Source of the DNA: Tillandsia leiboldiana
Lineage: Eukaryota > Streptophyta > Magnoliopsida > Poales > Bromeliaceae
Length of the DNA stretch: 64,000 bases
Reading direction: 5' to 3'
Assembly: GCA_029204045.2 (NCBI GenBank)
Contig: CM055067.1
Span: 24,626,838-24,690,837, forward strand
Below are positions 1-9,758 of this stretch, piece by piece. The translations under genes were made by a program, and so were the position numbers. The notes below the pieces were generated by a model that saw only the letters and a list, made by a program, of their open reading frames with translations, searched no databases and was not told the origin of the DNA. Position 1 is the stretch's first letter. Each line of letters starts with the position of its first letter.

Positions 1-1
1 T

Positions 2-1210
2 CTCCGACAGACCTTCTGGTGGCCAAGATTGAAGGGAGACGTGACGCTGTTTGTGGCACACTGCTTGATTTGCCAACAGGTGAAAGCCGAGCATCAACGG
101 CCGGCGGGGAAATTGCAACCTCTACCCGTGCCCGAATGGAAATGGGAGCAAATCACAATGGACTTTGTCACCGGATTCCCACGTTCGCAGCAGGGACACG
201 ACGCCATCTGGGTTGTCGTGGATCGGTTAACGAAGTCAGCTCATTTCCTACCCATCCACACGACCTGGACACGCGACCGGCTGGCTCAAGTCTACCTCAG
301 CGAGATTGTGAGGCTACATAGGGTGCCGACAACGGTTACTTCGGACAGAGACACAAGGCTCGTTTCGAACTTTTGGCAGAGTCTACAACGAGCCTTGGGG
401 ACCAAGTTACACTTCAGCTCAGCCTTTCACCCCCAGACGGATGGGCAATCCGAGCGGGTGATTCAGATACTCGAGGACATGCTCCGAGCGTGCGTACTGG
501 ATTTGGGAGACGGATGGTCGCGCTACCTATCCCTTGCAGAGTTCGCTTATAACAACAGCTACCAAGCGAGCATTCAGATGGCGTCGTACGAAGCATTGTA
601 CGGCAGACGCTGTAGATCCCCGATCTGTTGGGACGATCTGAGGGAGAGAAAGTTTTTGGGGCTGGACCTGGTGGTTGAGACTGAGGAAAAGGTGCGCCTC
701 ATCAGGCGACGATTGGCGACCGCCCAGAGCCGGCAGAAGAGCTATGCAGACCAGAGACGTCGCGACTTGGAATTCCAGGTGGGAGAGCACGTGTTGTTGC
801 GGGTGTCGCTGTCAAAAGGGGTGAAGCGGTTTGGGTTGAGAGGCAAGTTGAGCCCGCGGTACGTGGGGCCGTTTGAGATTCTGGAGTGCATCAGCCCGGT
901 AGCCTACCGCCTCGCCCTACCACCGAACCTTGACCGAGTTCATGATGTGTTCCACGTATCCATGCTTCGGAAGTACCTCCCCGATCCCTCGCGAGTGCTT
1001 GACGTCTCTGCAATTGAGCTCAAAGAGGATTTAAGTTTCGCGGAAGTACCGGTACGGATCCTAGCCCGGGAGGACAAAAAGCTGCGTAGTCGGACAATTC
1101 CCTACGTGAAGGTGCTTTGGAGCAATCAGGAAGAGCGTGAGGCAACTTGGGAACCCGAAACAAAGATGAGGGAATGCTACCCGTACCTTTTCGCCGCGGG
1201 GGAAGTTTAA
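2..1210 (+). CDS. Ty3/gypsy integrase with C-terminal chromodomain (5' partial)
   Basis: This is the C-terminal part of a gypsy polyprotein, which inserts the cDNA copy into the host genome. The frame is open from base 2, so the internal ATG-like start near base 29 is not a real start. Numbering from base 29, the CxxC pair of the HHCC zinc finger is at residues 12-15. The catalytic core has D45 (in ITMDFVTGF), D106 (in TSDRDTR) and E142 (in GQSERVIQ), the DD35E spacing. The conserved GPFEIL and LPPNL..VHDVFHVSMLRKY blocks follow. The tail (IPYVKVLWSN..EREATWEPE) matches the chromodomain of plant chromoviruses, thought to steer integration to marked chromatin. There is no internal stop in the visible part, and TAA is at 1208-1210. 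It is close in sequence to the broken integrase of G2 (42680-43559), so the families are sisters. The clade (Tekay/Del-like) is inferred. Confidence 0.93.
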   Translation, partial: LRQTFWWPRLKGDVTLFVAHCLICQQVKAEHQRPAGKLQPLPVPEWKWEQITMDFVTGFPRSQQGHDAIWVVVDRLTKSAHFLPIHTTWTRDRLAQVYLSEIVRLHRVPTTVTSDRDTRLVSNFWQSLQRALGTKLHFSSAFHPQTDGQSERVIQILEDMLRACVLDLGDGWSRYLSLAEFAYNNSYQASIQMASYEALYGRRCRSPICWDDLRERKFLGLDLVVETEEKVRLIRRRLATAQSRQKSYADQRRRDLEFQVGEHVLLRVSLSKGVKRFGLRGKLSPRYVGPFEILECISPVAYRLALPPNLDRVHDVFHVSMLRKYLPDPSRVLDVSAIELKEDLSFAEVPVRILAREDKKLRSRTIPYVKVLWSNQEEREATWEPETKMRECYPYLFAAGEV

Positions 1211-1246
1211 GTTTCGGGGACGAAACTTGTTTTTAGCGGTGAGTGG
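1208..1246 (+). promoter_or_regulatory. Inverted repeat and polypurine region before the G1 3' LTR
   Basis: The pol stop codon overlaps an 18-base near-perfect inverted repeat (AGTTTCGGGGACGAAACT, 1210-1227), then a G-rich stretch GCGGTGAGTGGTG that directly abuts the LTR and is the best candidate primer for plus-strand DNA synthesis. The same inverted repeat sits at the same place in G2, G3 and G5. Confidence 0.7.
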
Positions 1247-4103
1247 TGTAAGACCCGGTCTTTCCTAAACCCTTCTTGTCACCCTCTTCTTGTAATGTCC
1301 GACCGAGGGCCTCATTTTTGGTGTTTTTCCGGACAGACTGTTGGGGCCCGCAAATAATTTTAGGCGGTAGAGCTCGCGGAGCGGAGCGCGCGGGCGCGAT
1401 CGGTTTCATTTTCCGACTTCCGGTCTGATCAGAATTAATTCTCGAAGTTGGGGCCCCCTTGGGCGTCCCGGGATCCGTGCTGGCGACCCGCACGTCTTTT
1501 AAGGTAAACCCTAACTTTTTAATATTTATAGCCGGATGGGAAAGGGAATTAGGGTTTATTCCTTTGGCCGTCTCTTTTCTTTTCCTTCTTCCCTCGTAGC
1601 CGTCGGCAAGGAGTAACCGAAGACTCGGGCGAGGGTGGACCGGTGGGGCAAGCGGACGATCCCTCTCCTTCTTTCTCCTTCACGCATCAAGGTGAGTCGG
1701 GGGTGCATCTTGTTCGGGTTTTGATTTCCTTTTGTTTTGTGGTCACGAGGAGAGAGGGGGGGGGGCGGTGCCGTCGCGCACCGCCGCGCGCGGGGCCGGC
1801 CGCGGGTGGGGCGCCCGCGCGGGCTGGTGCCGCGCGGGGTCGCCCCGCACCGCGGGCAGCGCGCCCGCGGGGCGCTCGGCCGCGCGGGGCCGCCCGCAGG
1901 AGGGGCGCCCGCGCGGGCTGGTGCCGCACGGGGTCGCCCCGCCCCGCGGGCAGCGCGCCCGCGCGGCGCCCGGCCGCGCGGGGCCGCCCGCAGGAGGGGC
2001 GCCCGCGCGGGCTGGTGCCGCGCCGGGTCGCCCCGCCCCCCGGGCAGCGCGCCCGCGCGGCGCCCGGCCGCGCGGGGCCGCCCGCAGGAGGGGCGCCCGC
2101 GCGGGCTGGTGCCGCGCGGGGTCTTCCCGCGCCGCGGGCAGCGCGCCCGCGCGGCGCCCGGCCGCGCGGGGCCGCCCGCATGAGGGGCGCCCGCGCGGAC
2201 TGGTGCTGCGCGGGGTCGCCCCGCGCCGGGGGCAGCGCGCCCGCGCGGACTGGTGCCGCGCGGGGTCGCCCCGCGCCGCGGGCAGCGCGCCCGCGCGGCG
2301 CCCGGCCGCGCGGGGCCGCCCGCAGGAGGGGCGCCCGCGCGGGCTGGTGCCGCGCGGGGTCGCCCCGCGCCGCGGGCAGCGCGCCCGCGCGGCGCCCGGC
2401 CGCGGGGGGCCGCCCGCAGGAGGGGCGCCCGCGCGGACTGGTGCCGCGCGGGGTCGCCCCGCGCCGCGGGCAGCGCGCCCGCGCGGCGCCCGGCCGCGCG
2501 GGGCCGCCCGCAGGAGGGGCGCCCGCGCGGGCTGGTGCCGCGCGGGGTCGCCCCGCGCCGCGGGCAGCGCGCCCGCGCGGCGCCCGGCCGCGGGGGGCCG
2601 CCCGCAGGAGGGGCGCCCGCGCGGGCTGGTGCCGCGCGGGGTCGCCCCGCGCCGCGGGCAGCGCGCCCGCGGGGCGCTCGGCCGCGCGGGGCCGCCCGCA
2701 TGAGTGGCGCCCGCGCGGGCTGGTGCCGCGCGGGGCTGTGCCCAGGCGGAGTGTGCGCCGCACGGGCCGGTGCCGTGCGAGGAACTCCGCCGCACGCTGT
2801 TGGGAGTCGATGTGAGTTTCGGACCTCTAAGTCTTGACTTGCCCATGTTCCTTCAGGAGTGCGGGACGCTGTTGGCGACTGGTGCACGGACGCGGACTGG
2901 ACGAACGCAGGACGACGCACACAAGGTGGGTGCATTCCCGGGGATTGTGGGAATAGGAATTTACGGTTAGAAATAGCATGTTGGGGCAAGGTTGAATTGT
3001 TAGTCTCCTTCTGTTTATGCACTAACCCTGTTATATTGTTGTACTTAATATCAATCTGAGGCTCAAGTTTTGCTACACGCACACCAGCGATTTGGCCACC
3101 GCAAGGGTGTGCTTTTCCGGAAAAGTGGTACGTTGACCCGTGTACCCCACGCGACGGTGGCGTTAGGAATGGGGGGCCCCATGGGTGGGGGGTGTGAGCG
3201 GTGATGTCGAGGCAGGTGCTCGGCGGCCGAGGCAGGTGCTCGGCGGTGGACATCGGGAATGGTGCCCGATGTTGTTTTGATACAGGGTGTGGTTAATGTG
3301 GATGATACATGAGAGGGATGGTTGCTCCGGTTTTGTGGTTTGCCCTATTTTTGTTTCTCTTACGCTTATCATGCTATTTCTAGTCACTGACTTCCCACTC
3401 CGTGACAGGTCCGTCCAGGGGCGAGTGCTAGGGCACCGGTGAGGCTGCGAGAGTGATGTTCTGATTCTTAGTGACTTCAGATATAGTGACTCTTCTTTCC
3501 CTTTTCTTTTATTACTCATGTTAGCTAGTTTGTGGATTGCGACACCCCCGTGGGGTCGAAGTGGATGTTGCCTCTTCCTTTCTGAATAAACGAATAATTG
3601 TTACATTCTTTCTTACTTGGCCGTTTCAAACAATGAAAAGCAAAGAAAACCGGTTGCGAAAACTACTTTTAAAACGTGGGTGTCGTGTGGGCACCGAATT
3701 TTCAAACCCTGTGGATTTATGTGGCTTTCAATCGGTCTTTCCTAAAACGATGGCATCGTGTGGATGCCGCTTCCAAAACCTTGTGATTATTTATCCTTTC
3801 AAAACATCCGGCCACTATGTTCTAAGTGAATATTAGAATGTCATGTGAGTTGTTTGGTTGTATGTGTACGAGACCCTAACTGATGTGGTTAGAGATTGTA
3901 TGTGCTACACCTTGTGAGACACTTTGTAATTGAGACGCCGTGCTTATACAAAGGAGACTCTGCCGTTTGCAGAGTGAATTTGTGTATGCGGCGGGTCTGA
4001 CGCGCACCGGGGAGCATTGGTTTACAAAAAAAAAAAATATATGGCTGAATTAGGGGCATCGGTGGCTCCTCTTCCGCGTGATTCGAACCCCCGGGGCGTG
4101 ACA
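1247..4103 (+). repeat. G1 3' LTR
   Basis: 2.86-kb LTR bounded by TG and CA, starting right after the polypurine region. It holds a possible TATA-like stretch near 1523-1530, the 94-bp GC-rich array (about 1790-2760), an 18-bp duplication near 3210-3250 and a U5-side third (about 3010-4103) recognisably shared with the G2 LTR. Its reverse complement matches the solo LTR at 43941-47543 from end to end apart from array divergence and an extra small repeat there. No coding content is inferred. Confidence 0.9.
1790..2760 (+). repeat. 94-bp GC-rich minisatellite inside the G1 LTR, about 11 copies
   Basis: The segment GGGCTGGTG or GGACTGGTG recurs at 1821, 1915, 2009, 2103, 2197, 2247, 2341, 2435, 2529, 2623 and 2717. 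That is an exact 94-bp step, broken once by a 50-bp step (a unit lacking 44 bp). The sequence is almost pure G+C and very CpG-rich. Because it lacks A/T it lacks stop codons, so long frames are open in several frames on both strands; none looks like a protein gene. Confidence 0.92.
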
Positions 4104-4666
4104 ACATTATGGTCAGTTACGCCTTGTCTAGGCGAGCAGTGCAACCTTGGAATGAAGTGAGCGATCAGTGGACGCCACTTTTGGAACTTGGAATTTGTGA
4201 GTTGGAAATTTGGGGAATGTTCCCGATGTTGAAACTCTTCCCCTGTGAAGGGATGTGAAAGTGCATTTGTCGAATTTTGAGCGTTTTGGTTGCTAAGGAG
4301 CAACGGAGGAGTTATGCCAATTAGAGGCTTGGAGTTTTGCATTTGGAAACCATGATCTGGGGAAGTCTTTAACCGCAGGGATATGAAGATTCGAGTTTAC
4401 GCGGGGAGTTTGATCTGCGAGTATTATCTGACTGGAAGAAGTGTATTTGATCACCCACATGTTTTGGATTTCACTTCCTTGGAATTGGACGAAGATTTGA
4501 GTATCCGGAGCAGCCGATGCAAATTCTTGCTCGTGAAGCTAAGGAATTATGCAGACGGATCATACCTTGAGTGAAGGTTCAGTGGAGCCATCATGATGAG
4601 TGAGAACGGCCACTTGAGAGCCTGAGGATGAGTTGAGTGTTTCCTATCCCCATTTGATTGAGTCAC
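4104..4666 (+). pseudogene. Decayed gypsy integrase C-terminus/chromodomain remnant
   Basis: No long frame survives, but translated pieces between about 4380 and 4640 match the tail of gypsy integrase. One piece is like LELDEDLSI, another like ILAREAKEL, then a segment like VKVQWSHHDE, in the same order as the tail of the G1 integrase at 900-1190. Stops and frameshifts break every frame. It directly precedes an LTR start at 4667, as expected of a pol end. The first 280 bases have no recognisable coding content. It is an older element in which the G1 element (left) and the G5 element (right) now sit or abut. Confidence 0.6.
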
Positions 4667-4786
4667 TGTCATGACCCGGATCCCCGCGTTGGGTTTACTG
4701 GTTGTTTGGCAGCTTTCGGAGGCCTGCGTGGTGTGTCGGTGGTGTTTGTGTGCAATTTGGACACAAGTGATGGACTTCGGACTTAA
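4667..4786 (+). repeat. 5' fragment of a G5-type LTR, plus strand
   Basis: The first 120 bases of an LTR (TGTCATGACCCGGATCCCC...) align with the starts of the solo LTR at 20819 and, reversed, of the LTR ending at 8801. Shared blocks include the TTCGGAGGCCTGCGTGG and GGACACAAGTGATGGACTTCGG segments. It is cut at 4786, where a minus-strand LTR of the same family begins, so a G5 element apparently inserted head-on into a related LTR. Confidence 0.75.
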
Positions 4787-5551
4787 TGTCACGCCCCGGG
4801 GTCGAAACTGCGACCCGGGCTCGCCAACAGATCCGCCACCTATGCCAAACCCCGCATAGGCGAAGCGTCCTACCTGCAAGAAAAGTACTACAGCTAACAA
4901 ATATCAGAGCTATAAATGAAAATCCGCTGTATAACTAAAATCAACCACTGTACAACTGGAAATAATACAACAATGTCCATCTCCCAAAATGATAATCATA
5001 CAATATCCTCATATACAAAGGTCGAGACTCAACCGGGAGATACCTCCAATAAATACATCAGTGTACAGGCTCTCAATACATATCATTTCCTCACTACATC
5101 AGTCTCTCAAAAGAGGAAATAAAACAACTAATCTACTGAAGCTCTCCTCTGAAGGGGTACCGCTACTCTCCAAACATGGGTAGGGATCTAGCTCGCGACT
5201 CGCTCGCCTCGATCAACAACCGCAGAATCAGCAACACCCGCTAAGACTCTGCAAAACAAAGGAGAGGAAGGAAAAAAGAAGGGGGAAAACCCCCAAAGGG
5301 TGTGAGAACTACACCAAAAAGGGAGTTCTCAGTGGGTAACACCGCCAGACCCGACGGTCTGCCCACTAAGTCCTCAAGAGACAAAAACTAACCAAAGCCG
5401 TAAAGACTGAAATAAGGAAGCTGGAGACTCTCAACAGCTAACAAGCCTCTATCTAAATGCCCAAGATGGGAGAACCAAAGAATGGTATGCAACCACTAGC
5501 ACATGAAGTGCACAATCGACCCAATCGATAGACCAGTAATCACTGGCACTA

Positions 5552-5876
5552 CCTGCTATGCCTGCTATGCCTGCCATGCCTGCTATGCCTGCCTGCTATG
5601 CCTGCCATGCTTGCCATGCCTGCTATGCCTGCCTGCCTGCTATGCCTACTATGCCTGCCATGCCTGCTATGCCTGCCATGCCTGCTATGCCTGCTTACTA
5701 TGCCTGCCATGCCTGCTATGCCTGCCTGCCTACTATGCCTGCCTGCCTACTATGCCTGCCATGCCTGCCATGCCTGCTATGCCTGCCTGCTATGCCTGCC
5801 ATGCCTGCCTGCTATGCCTACCATGCTTGCCATGCCTGCCTGCTATGCCTACTGTGCCTGCCATGCCTGCCATGCC
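5552..5876. repeat. Short-unit minisatellite (TGCYATGCC units) in the G5 LTR
   Basis: About 325 bases made of interleaved TGCTATGCC, TGCCATGCC and CTGC units of 9 to 13 bases. It is absent from the sister LTR at 20819-24201, where the flanking sequence is directly continuous. The Cys/Ala/Tyr-rich and Met-Pro-Ala-rich open frames over it are artefacts of the repeat. Confidence 0.9.
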
Positions 5877-6130
5877 TCTCGTACAACGGTTAACAACTCA
5901 CAATGACCTTGGGACAACCGTCGATCCCCAAACGGTTCCCGACAACACTAGCACTGGTCTAGACACAGCTACTAGACTTCACTCGGTCCCCCTGACACGA
6001 GTGCAACAATAAAGTGAATATCTGTAATAAACCCAATCTGGTGCCACCAGTAAAACTGGCATTGCCTGCTCAGCGGAATCTGCACACATGGCTCGAAACC
6101 TCGGGATCGGCCCACATGGCTCGCATCCCA

Positions 6131-6306
6131 AAGTAAGTAACAGATCGGCATCTAAACCGTCCGATCGGAAACTAAAGTAAGTAACAGATCGGCATCTAAA
6201 CCGTCCGATCGGAAACTAAAGTAAGTAACAGATCGGCATCTAAACCGTCCGATCGGAAACTAAAGTAAGTAACAGATCGGCATCTAAACCGTCCGATCGG
6301 AAACTC
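6131..6306. repeat. 44-bp tandem repeat, four copies
   Basis: Unit beginning AAGTAAGTAACAGATCGGCA starts at 6131, 6175, 6219 and 6263 with essentially identical copies, implying recent duplication. Each unit carries a CCGATCGG palindrome. It lies inside the G5 LTR and is not seen in the sister solo LTR. Confidence 0.92.
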
Positions 6307-7512
6307 AAGAGTGGCACTCGAGGGGAGCGACCCACACGAGTAAAGTATCTCTGTATAGCAGGACTTTGATCAAGACTAAGATCAAAGTGGAAAACTCTGT
6401 CCACTAAAGAAAGACCCGACCTCAATCGGATGCAAAAGTACGCAATAGTGGGAAACTCTGTCCACTAGAGAATTCAGATACCCAATCTGGTGCGTAAATA
6501 AATATCCGGTCAACCGCCCAATATCCGCAGTTGCCGCAAAGCCCCACAACTAATCCAACCTGTCCCAGACACCAAGTCCCGACTACACTACCCAGATCCC
6601 TGCTCGAACCCGAGCAACACTGACCACCTGACTAACAAAGAAGGAGAAAGGAAAAGCATGGTTTCTCCTAAGTCAAGTTCCAATAAGTAGTGTAGCAATA
6701 AAAGATGGCCTAACTACATGTCCATACAAGCATGCTTTTGTCCTCAGAAACGATAAAAGTGGGTGAAACATATATTAGCAAAGCATGCTAAAGTATTCCC
6801 ACTATGGTATACCAATCTCACCCAAGTAGGCCATTCCTTGCTTACCTTTCGCTCATATCGGTAGAACATCAAATATGCCTGCCATCAGTCATCGAGGGGT
6901 GACATCCCCACAAGTGCACTTATATTTGCCATAACATAATCATTGCCTTATACAGTTACTGATATTAAGCTTACCCACCTGAAGTGTTCAATCCAAGGCA
7001 AACCTGGGGTTGGTGAAGAACGTGGCCATCTGAACGCACAATCCGCTGAACCCGTATCCACGGTACATGTCGCGCCACCTCGGCTCCTTGCAGTGTTCCA
7101 AAAACACTCGCGAACCCTCCTGGGTACAACAAAAGGTCCAAAGTTACACTTTATGCTAAAATATCCAAGTATAAACCATCTGTTGAAACCAGCCCCGAAG
7201 ATGTGCAATTTTCACCTGCAGAACGGACTCTGAAAAATCCATCAAAAATACCGTCGCGATCGCCGCGTCGAGACCTTCGAAACGAGTACCTGCATGTCAA
7301 AATCCGAGTCCCAGAGGCTGAGTTACAAATTCCACAACACGGTGAGCGTGGAAGTCCACAACAAACACAACTGTAATACTCTGCACAGTAAAGGGGAAAG
7401 AAGTATACCTTCGGGCGAATCTCAGAAAATTCCCCGAAAACACGACGGTAATCCTTGTGACGCGTAGATCCAAAGAGTGCAAAGGCACGCCTCAATCCGA
7501 GCTCGTACAACA

Positions 7513-7742
7513 AGTTGCACGCAAAACGGTGCACACCGCCGGAGTCCGCACGCAAAACAGAGCACGGTGCCGAAACCTGCACGATAAACGAAGTTCGCAC
7601 GCAAAACGGAGCACGGTGCCGAAACCCGCGCGCAAAACGGAGTCCGCACGCAAAACGGTGCACCGTGCCGAAATCCGCGCGCAAAACGGAGTCCGCATGC
7701 AAAACGGAGCACCGTGCCGAAATCCGCGCGCAAAACGGAGTA
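7513..7742 (-). repeat. Array of CACCGTTTTGCGTGC-type motifs in the G5 LTR
   Basis: About nine copies of GCACGCAAAACGG with CACCGTGCCGAA-type connectors, in units of about 31 or 18 bases. The right-hand sister LTR has only one copy (21549-21566) at the equivalent position, next to the same ACTTGTTGTACGAG boundary. Related arrays occur in G3 and G4 LTRs. The Arg/Lys-rich open frames here are repeat artefacts. Confidence 0.88.
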
Positions 7743-8801
7743 CACAGATAAGAACAAGGGGTCAAACCAATGTCCAAAAGAATGCCCCAAAACTGTGCTA
7801 AAAATACCGTAAAATTAACGCGCGGGACCTACCTCTACCGCGTCGCGCCGTCCAACCGTCTCTTTGGAACACCTCGCGCGCTTCGCGAGGTCCACGGCGC
7901 ACCGCCGCACCCCACAAAATCTCCTCCCTCACTCTCTCTCACGCTCGGTTGGAGAAGAAAGGAAAAGAAGAGGAGAAATGGTGTGCGGGGTGGAGAAAGA
8001 AGAAGAAGAATAAGAGAAGAAGCAGAAAAAGGGGGAGGGGTGGCTCATGCACCGGGTCTACGGAGCCACCCAATGGAGGCCCTCCACCCGGCGGTCCACA
8101 CGCAGGGGCGCGTGCACCAGGCATAGGCGCGCGCCCCCGCCGCCACGTGGCGCGCATCCCTTCGCGCCACGTGGGCAACGCAGTCCGTGCGCCACACGGG
8201 CGCGTTACACCGCGCCACCCACGGGCGCGTTACATGCCGCGCGCCACACGGGCGCGTGCCCCCCCATCCGCGCGGGCGCCAGTGGGGGCCTGCCACGTGG
8301 CGGCCCCCGCGGTGACCCGCGCAGAAGGCGCGTTTCCCCAGCACGCCTGCCGCGCCTCGAGCTGCGCGCCACACCCCGCCCTTCGCGCAAGCACCTCGGG
8401 ATCCGTGCCGCGTCGCCTTGAGATCCGCGCACGCCTGGAAAAATGCGCGCGTCAACCGAGCTCCGAAAAAAGCAAATAAATAGTCCAATCTCAATGATTT
8501 CGCGCGCTGAATCCAAATTCGATGTCCGATTGGCCAAATTCCAACTCTAAAAATTGCCAAAGGCATCCGGAAAGGTGTTCTTTTGTCCAAACTTCGCGCT
8601 GAGCCCAATTTTAATATCTGTTGCGCACAAAACCACTTCTAAGCATTCGACGGGGTCATCGGACTACTCTCGTGATCCATTAAACACTCTTAGTCCACCA
8701 CTAGTGTCCAATTGGTGCACAAACACCACCGACGTGCCACACAGGCCTCCAGAAGCTGCTGGTCAACCAGTAATCTCGTCGTGGGGATCCGGGTCCTCAC
8801 A

Positions 8802-9182
8802 TCCTCCCCCACTAAAGAAAGTTTCGTCCTCGAAACTTGCTCAATTCCACCAGGAGTCACAAACACCAAGGGTAAATACTCATCATCATCATCTCCAGCT
8901 GTCAAAATGGAGCGAGTCAATCACGGGCGAGGAGTCCAAAAGCAAAACACCCCTGAGCTGAGTCGTGAAACATCACAGGGGCTCCACCAAAAGCTGGGGA
9001 AAACAAAATAACTACATCCTGTGTCAATTCGACCAAGGCAATCCGAAACACATCCCCGTGATCATCCAAGAAGGAAAGAAGCCTTCACAAACCAGGGTCC
9101 TCACTCGGTCACTCCCGACTCTTGGGCGTCCGAGTGAACTACTCAGCCGCGGTCTATCATCCAAAGGAACCCCCAGGGACAC
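8802..9182 (-). mobile_element. G5 internal region, 3' end only, with polypurine tract
   Basis: Minus-strand internal sequence next to the LTR. Read on that strand it ends in AGTTTCGAGGACGAAACT (8820-8837), then TTTAGTGGGGGAGGA abutting the LTR. The remainder resembles the corresponding part of G3 (31685-32210), for example around the ATCACGGGCGAGGA and GCTGAG..CGTGAAA blocks, and shows no coding frame. It stops dead at 9182 where the TRIM begins; the rest of this element is missing. Confidence 0.78.
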
Positions 9183-9359
9183 TGTGACGCCCCACTTCCC
9201 AGGGGGTCACCCATCCTAAAACTACTCTAGCTCTAGCACGCTTAACTCTCATGTTCCTCTTGGATCTTGCTACCATCCAAAATGCTATAGCCGGGTTAGA
9301 GATTTAGTCATATTATATCATTTATATAGAGGACTAATCCAAATTCTGGGGGTGTCACA
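9183..9359 (-). repeat. TRIM LTR, copy 1
   Basis: 177-base terminal repeat with short inverted ends TGTGAC/GTCACA. Next to the polypurine tract, so this is the 3' LTR in minus-strand reading. Confidence 0.92.
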
Positions 9360-9581
9360 TTCTTCCCCCCTTTAAGCCCTGACGTCCACGTCAGGCTCAA
9401 GCACACTCACAAGCACCAGGCGATGTGAGACTCGTCTCGCTAGCCTTAGCCGACCTTGTGAGGAGCTGCACTCCACTCACAACGGTCATTAGCCGGGGAG
9501 CCTCGCTCTACCCGCTATATAACCCTGGCTCAGCCGAGACTCATCTCACATTTCCGGCTGGTGAATGGCTCTGATACCAAC

Positions 9582-9758
9582 TGTGACGCCCCACTTCCCA
9601 GGGGGTCACCCATCCTAGAACTACTCTAGCTCTAGCACGCTTAACTCTCATGTTCCTCTTGGATCTTGCTACCATCCAAAATGCTATAGCCGGGTTAGAG
9701 ATTTAGTCATATTATATCATTTATATAGAGGACTAATCCAAATTCCGGGGGTGTCACA
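9582..9758 (-). repeat. TRIM LTR, copy 2
   Basis: 177-base terminal repeat differing from the first copy at two positions. Adjacent to the tRNA-Met primer site (about 9566-9579), so this is the 5' LTR in minus-strand reading. Copia gag sequence begins at the next base. Confidence 0.92.

Larger units (their letters stand above)
1..4103 (+). mobile_element. G1: 3' part of a Ty3/gypsy chromovirus-type retrotransposon
   Basis: The window opens inside pol of a gypsy element. What is present is the end of integrase with its chromodomain, a polypurine/hairpin segment and a complete 3' LTR beginning TGTAAGACCC and ending GGGGCGTGACA. The upstream gag, protease, RT and 5' LTR lie before the window. 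The five bases after the LTR are ACATT, so the unseen left flank of the element should end in ACATT if the insertion is intact. The same LTR family occurs again as an inverted solo LTR at 43941-47543. Confidence 0.9.
4787..8801 (-). repeat. G5 LTR (3' LTR of a minus-strand gypsy element)
   Basis: 4.0-kb LTR, in plus coordinates running from TGTCACGCCCCGGGG to GGGTCCTCACA; read on the minus strand it begins TGTGAGGACCC and ends GGGGCGTGACA. The minus-strand polypurine and hairpin segment lies just beyond it at 8802-8837, making this the 3' LTR. It is homologous along its length to the solo LTR 20819-24201 but is 0.6 kb longer. Much of the extra length is lineage-specific tandem repeats (5552-5876, 6131-6306, 7513-7742). 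Candidate TSD on the left is CTTAA (4782-4786); its partner is not in view. Confidence 0.88.
9183..9758 (-). mobile_element. TRIM (terminal-repeat retrotransposon in miniature)
   Basis: Two 177-base direct repeats, 9183-9359 and 9582-9758, each running from TGTGACGCCCC to GGGGGTGTCACA, flank a 222-base non-coding centre. I see two differences between them (at A/G near the CCATCCT block and at C/T before GGGGGTG). On the minus strand the centre begins with TTGGTATCAGAGCC, the primer-binding site for initiator-Met tRNA, and ends in a GGGGGGAAGAA polypurine tract. This is the textbook TRIM layout. No TSD: the left flank is GACAC, the right flank GGTGA. Confidence 0.93.

Noticed and set aside
1556..3253. 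Long Pro/Ala/Arg/Gly-rich open frames on both strands (up to 565 codons)
   Set aside because: They coincide with the 94-bp GC-rich array; lack of A and T removes stop codons in several frames at once. No conserved domain and no sensible start context.
5503..6012. Cys-rich frame (CYACHACYAC repeats) that might look like a metallothionein or secreted peptide
   Set aside because: Produced by the TGCYATGCC minisatellite; other frames in the same place are equally open.
7151..7801. Cys/Arg-rich frames such as VLRADSVLRADFGTVHRFACG repeats, also near 29952-30923, 48760-49585 and 54874-55780
   Set aside because: All are translations of the CACCGTTTTGCGTGC motif arrays, open in several frames and both strands.
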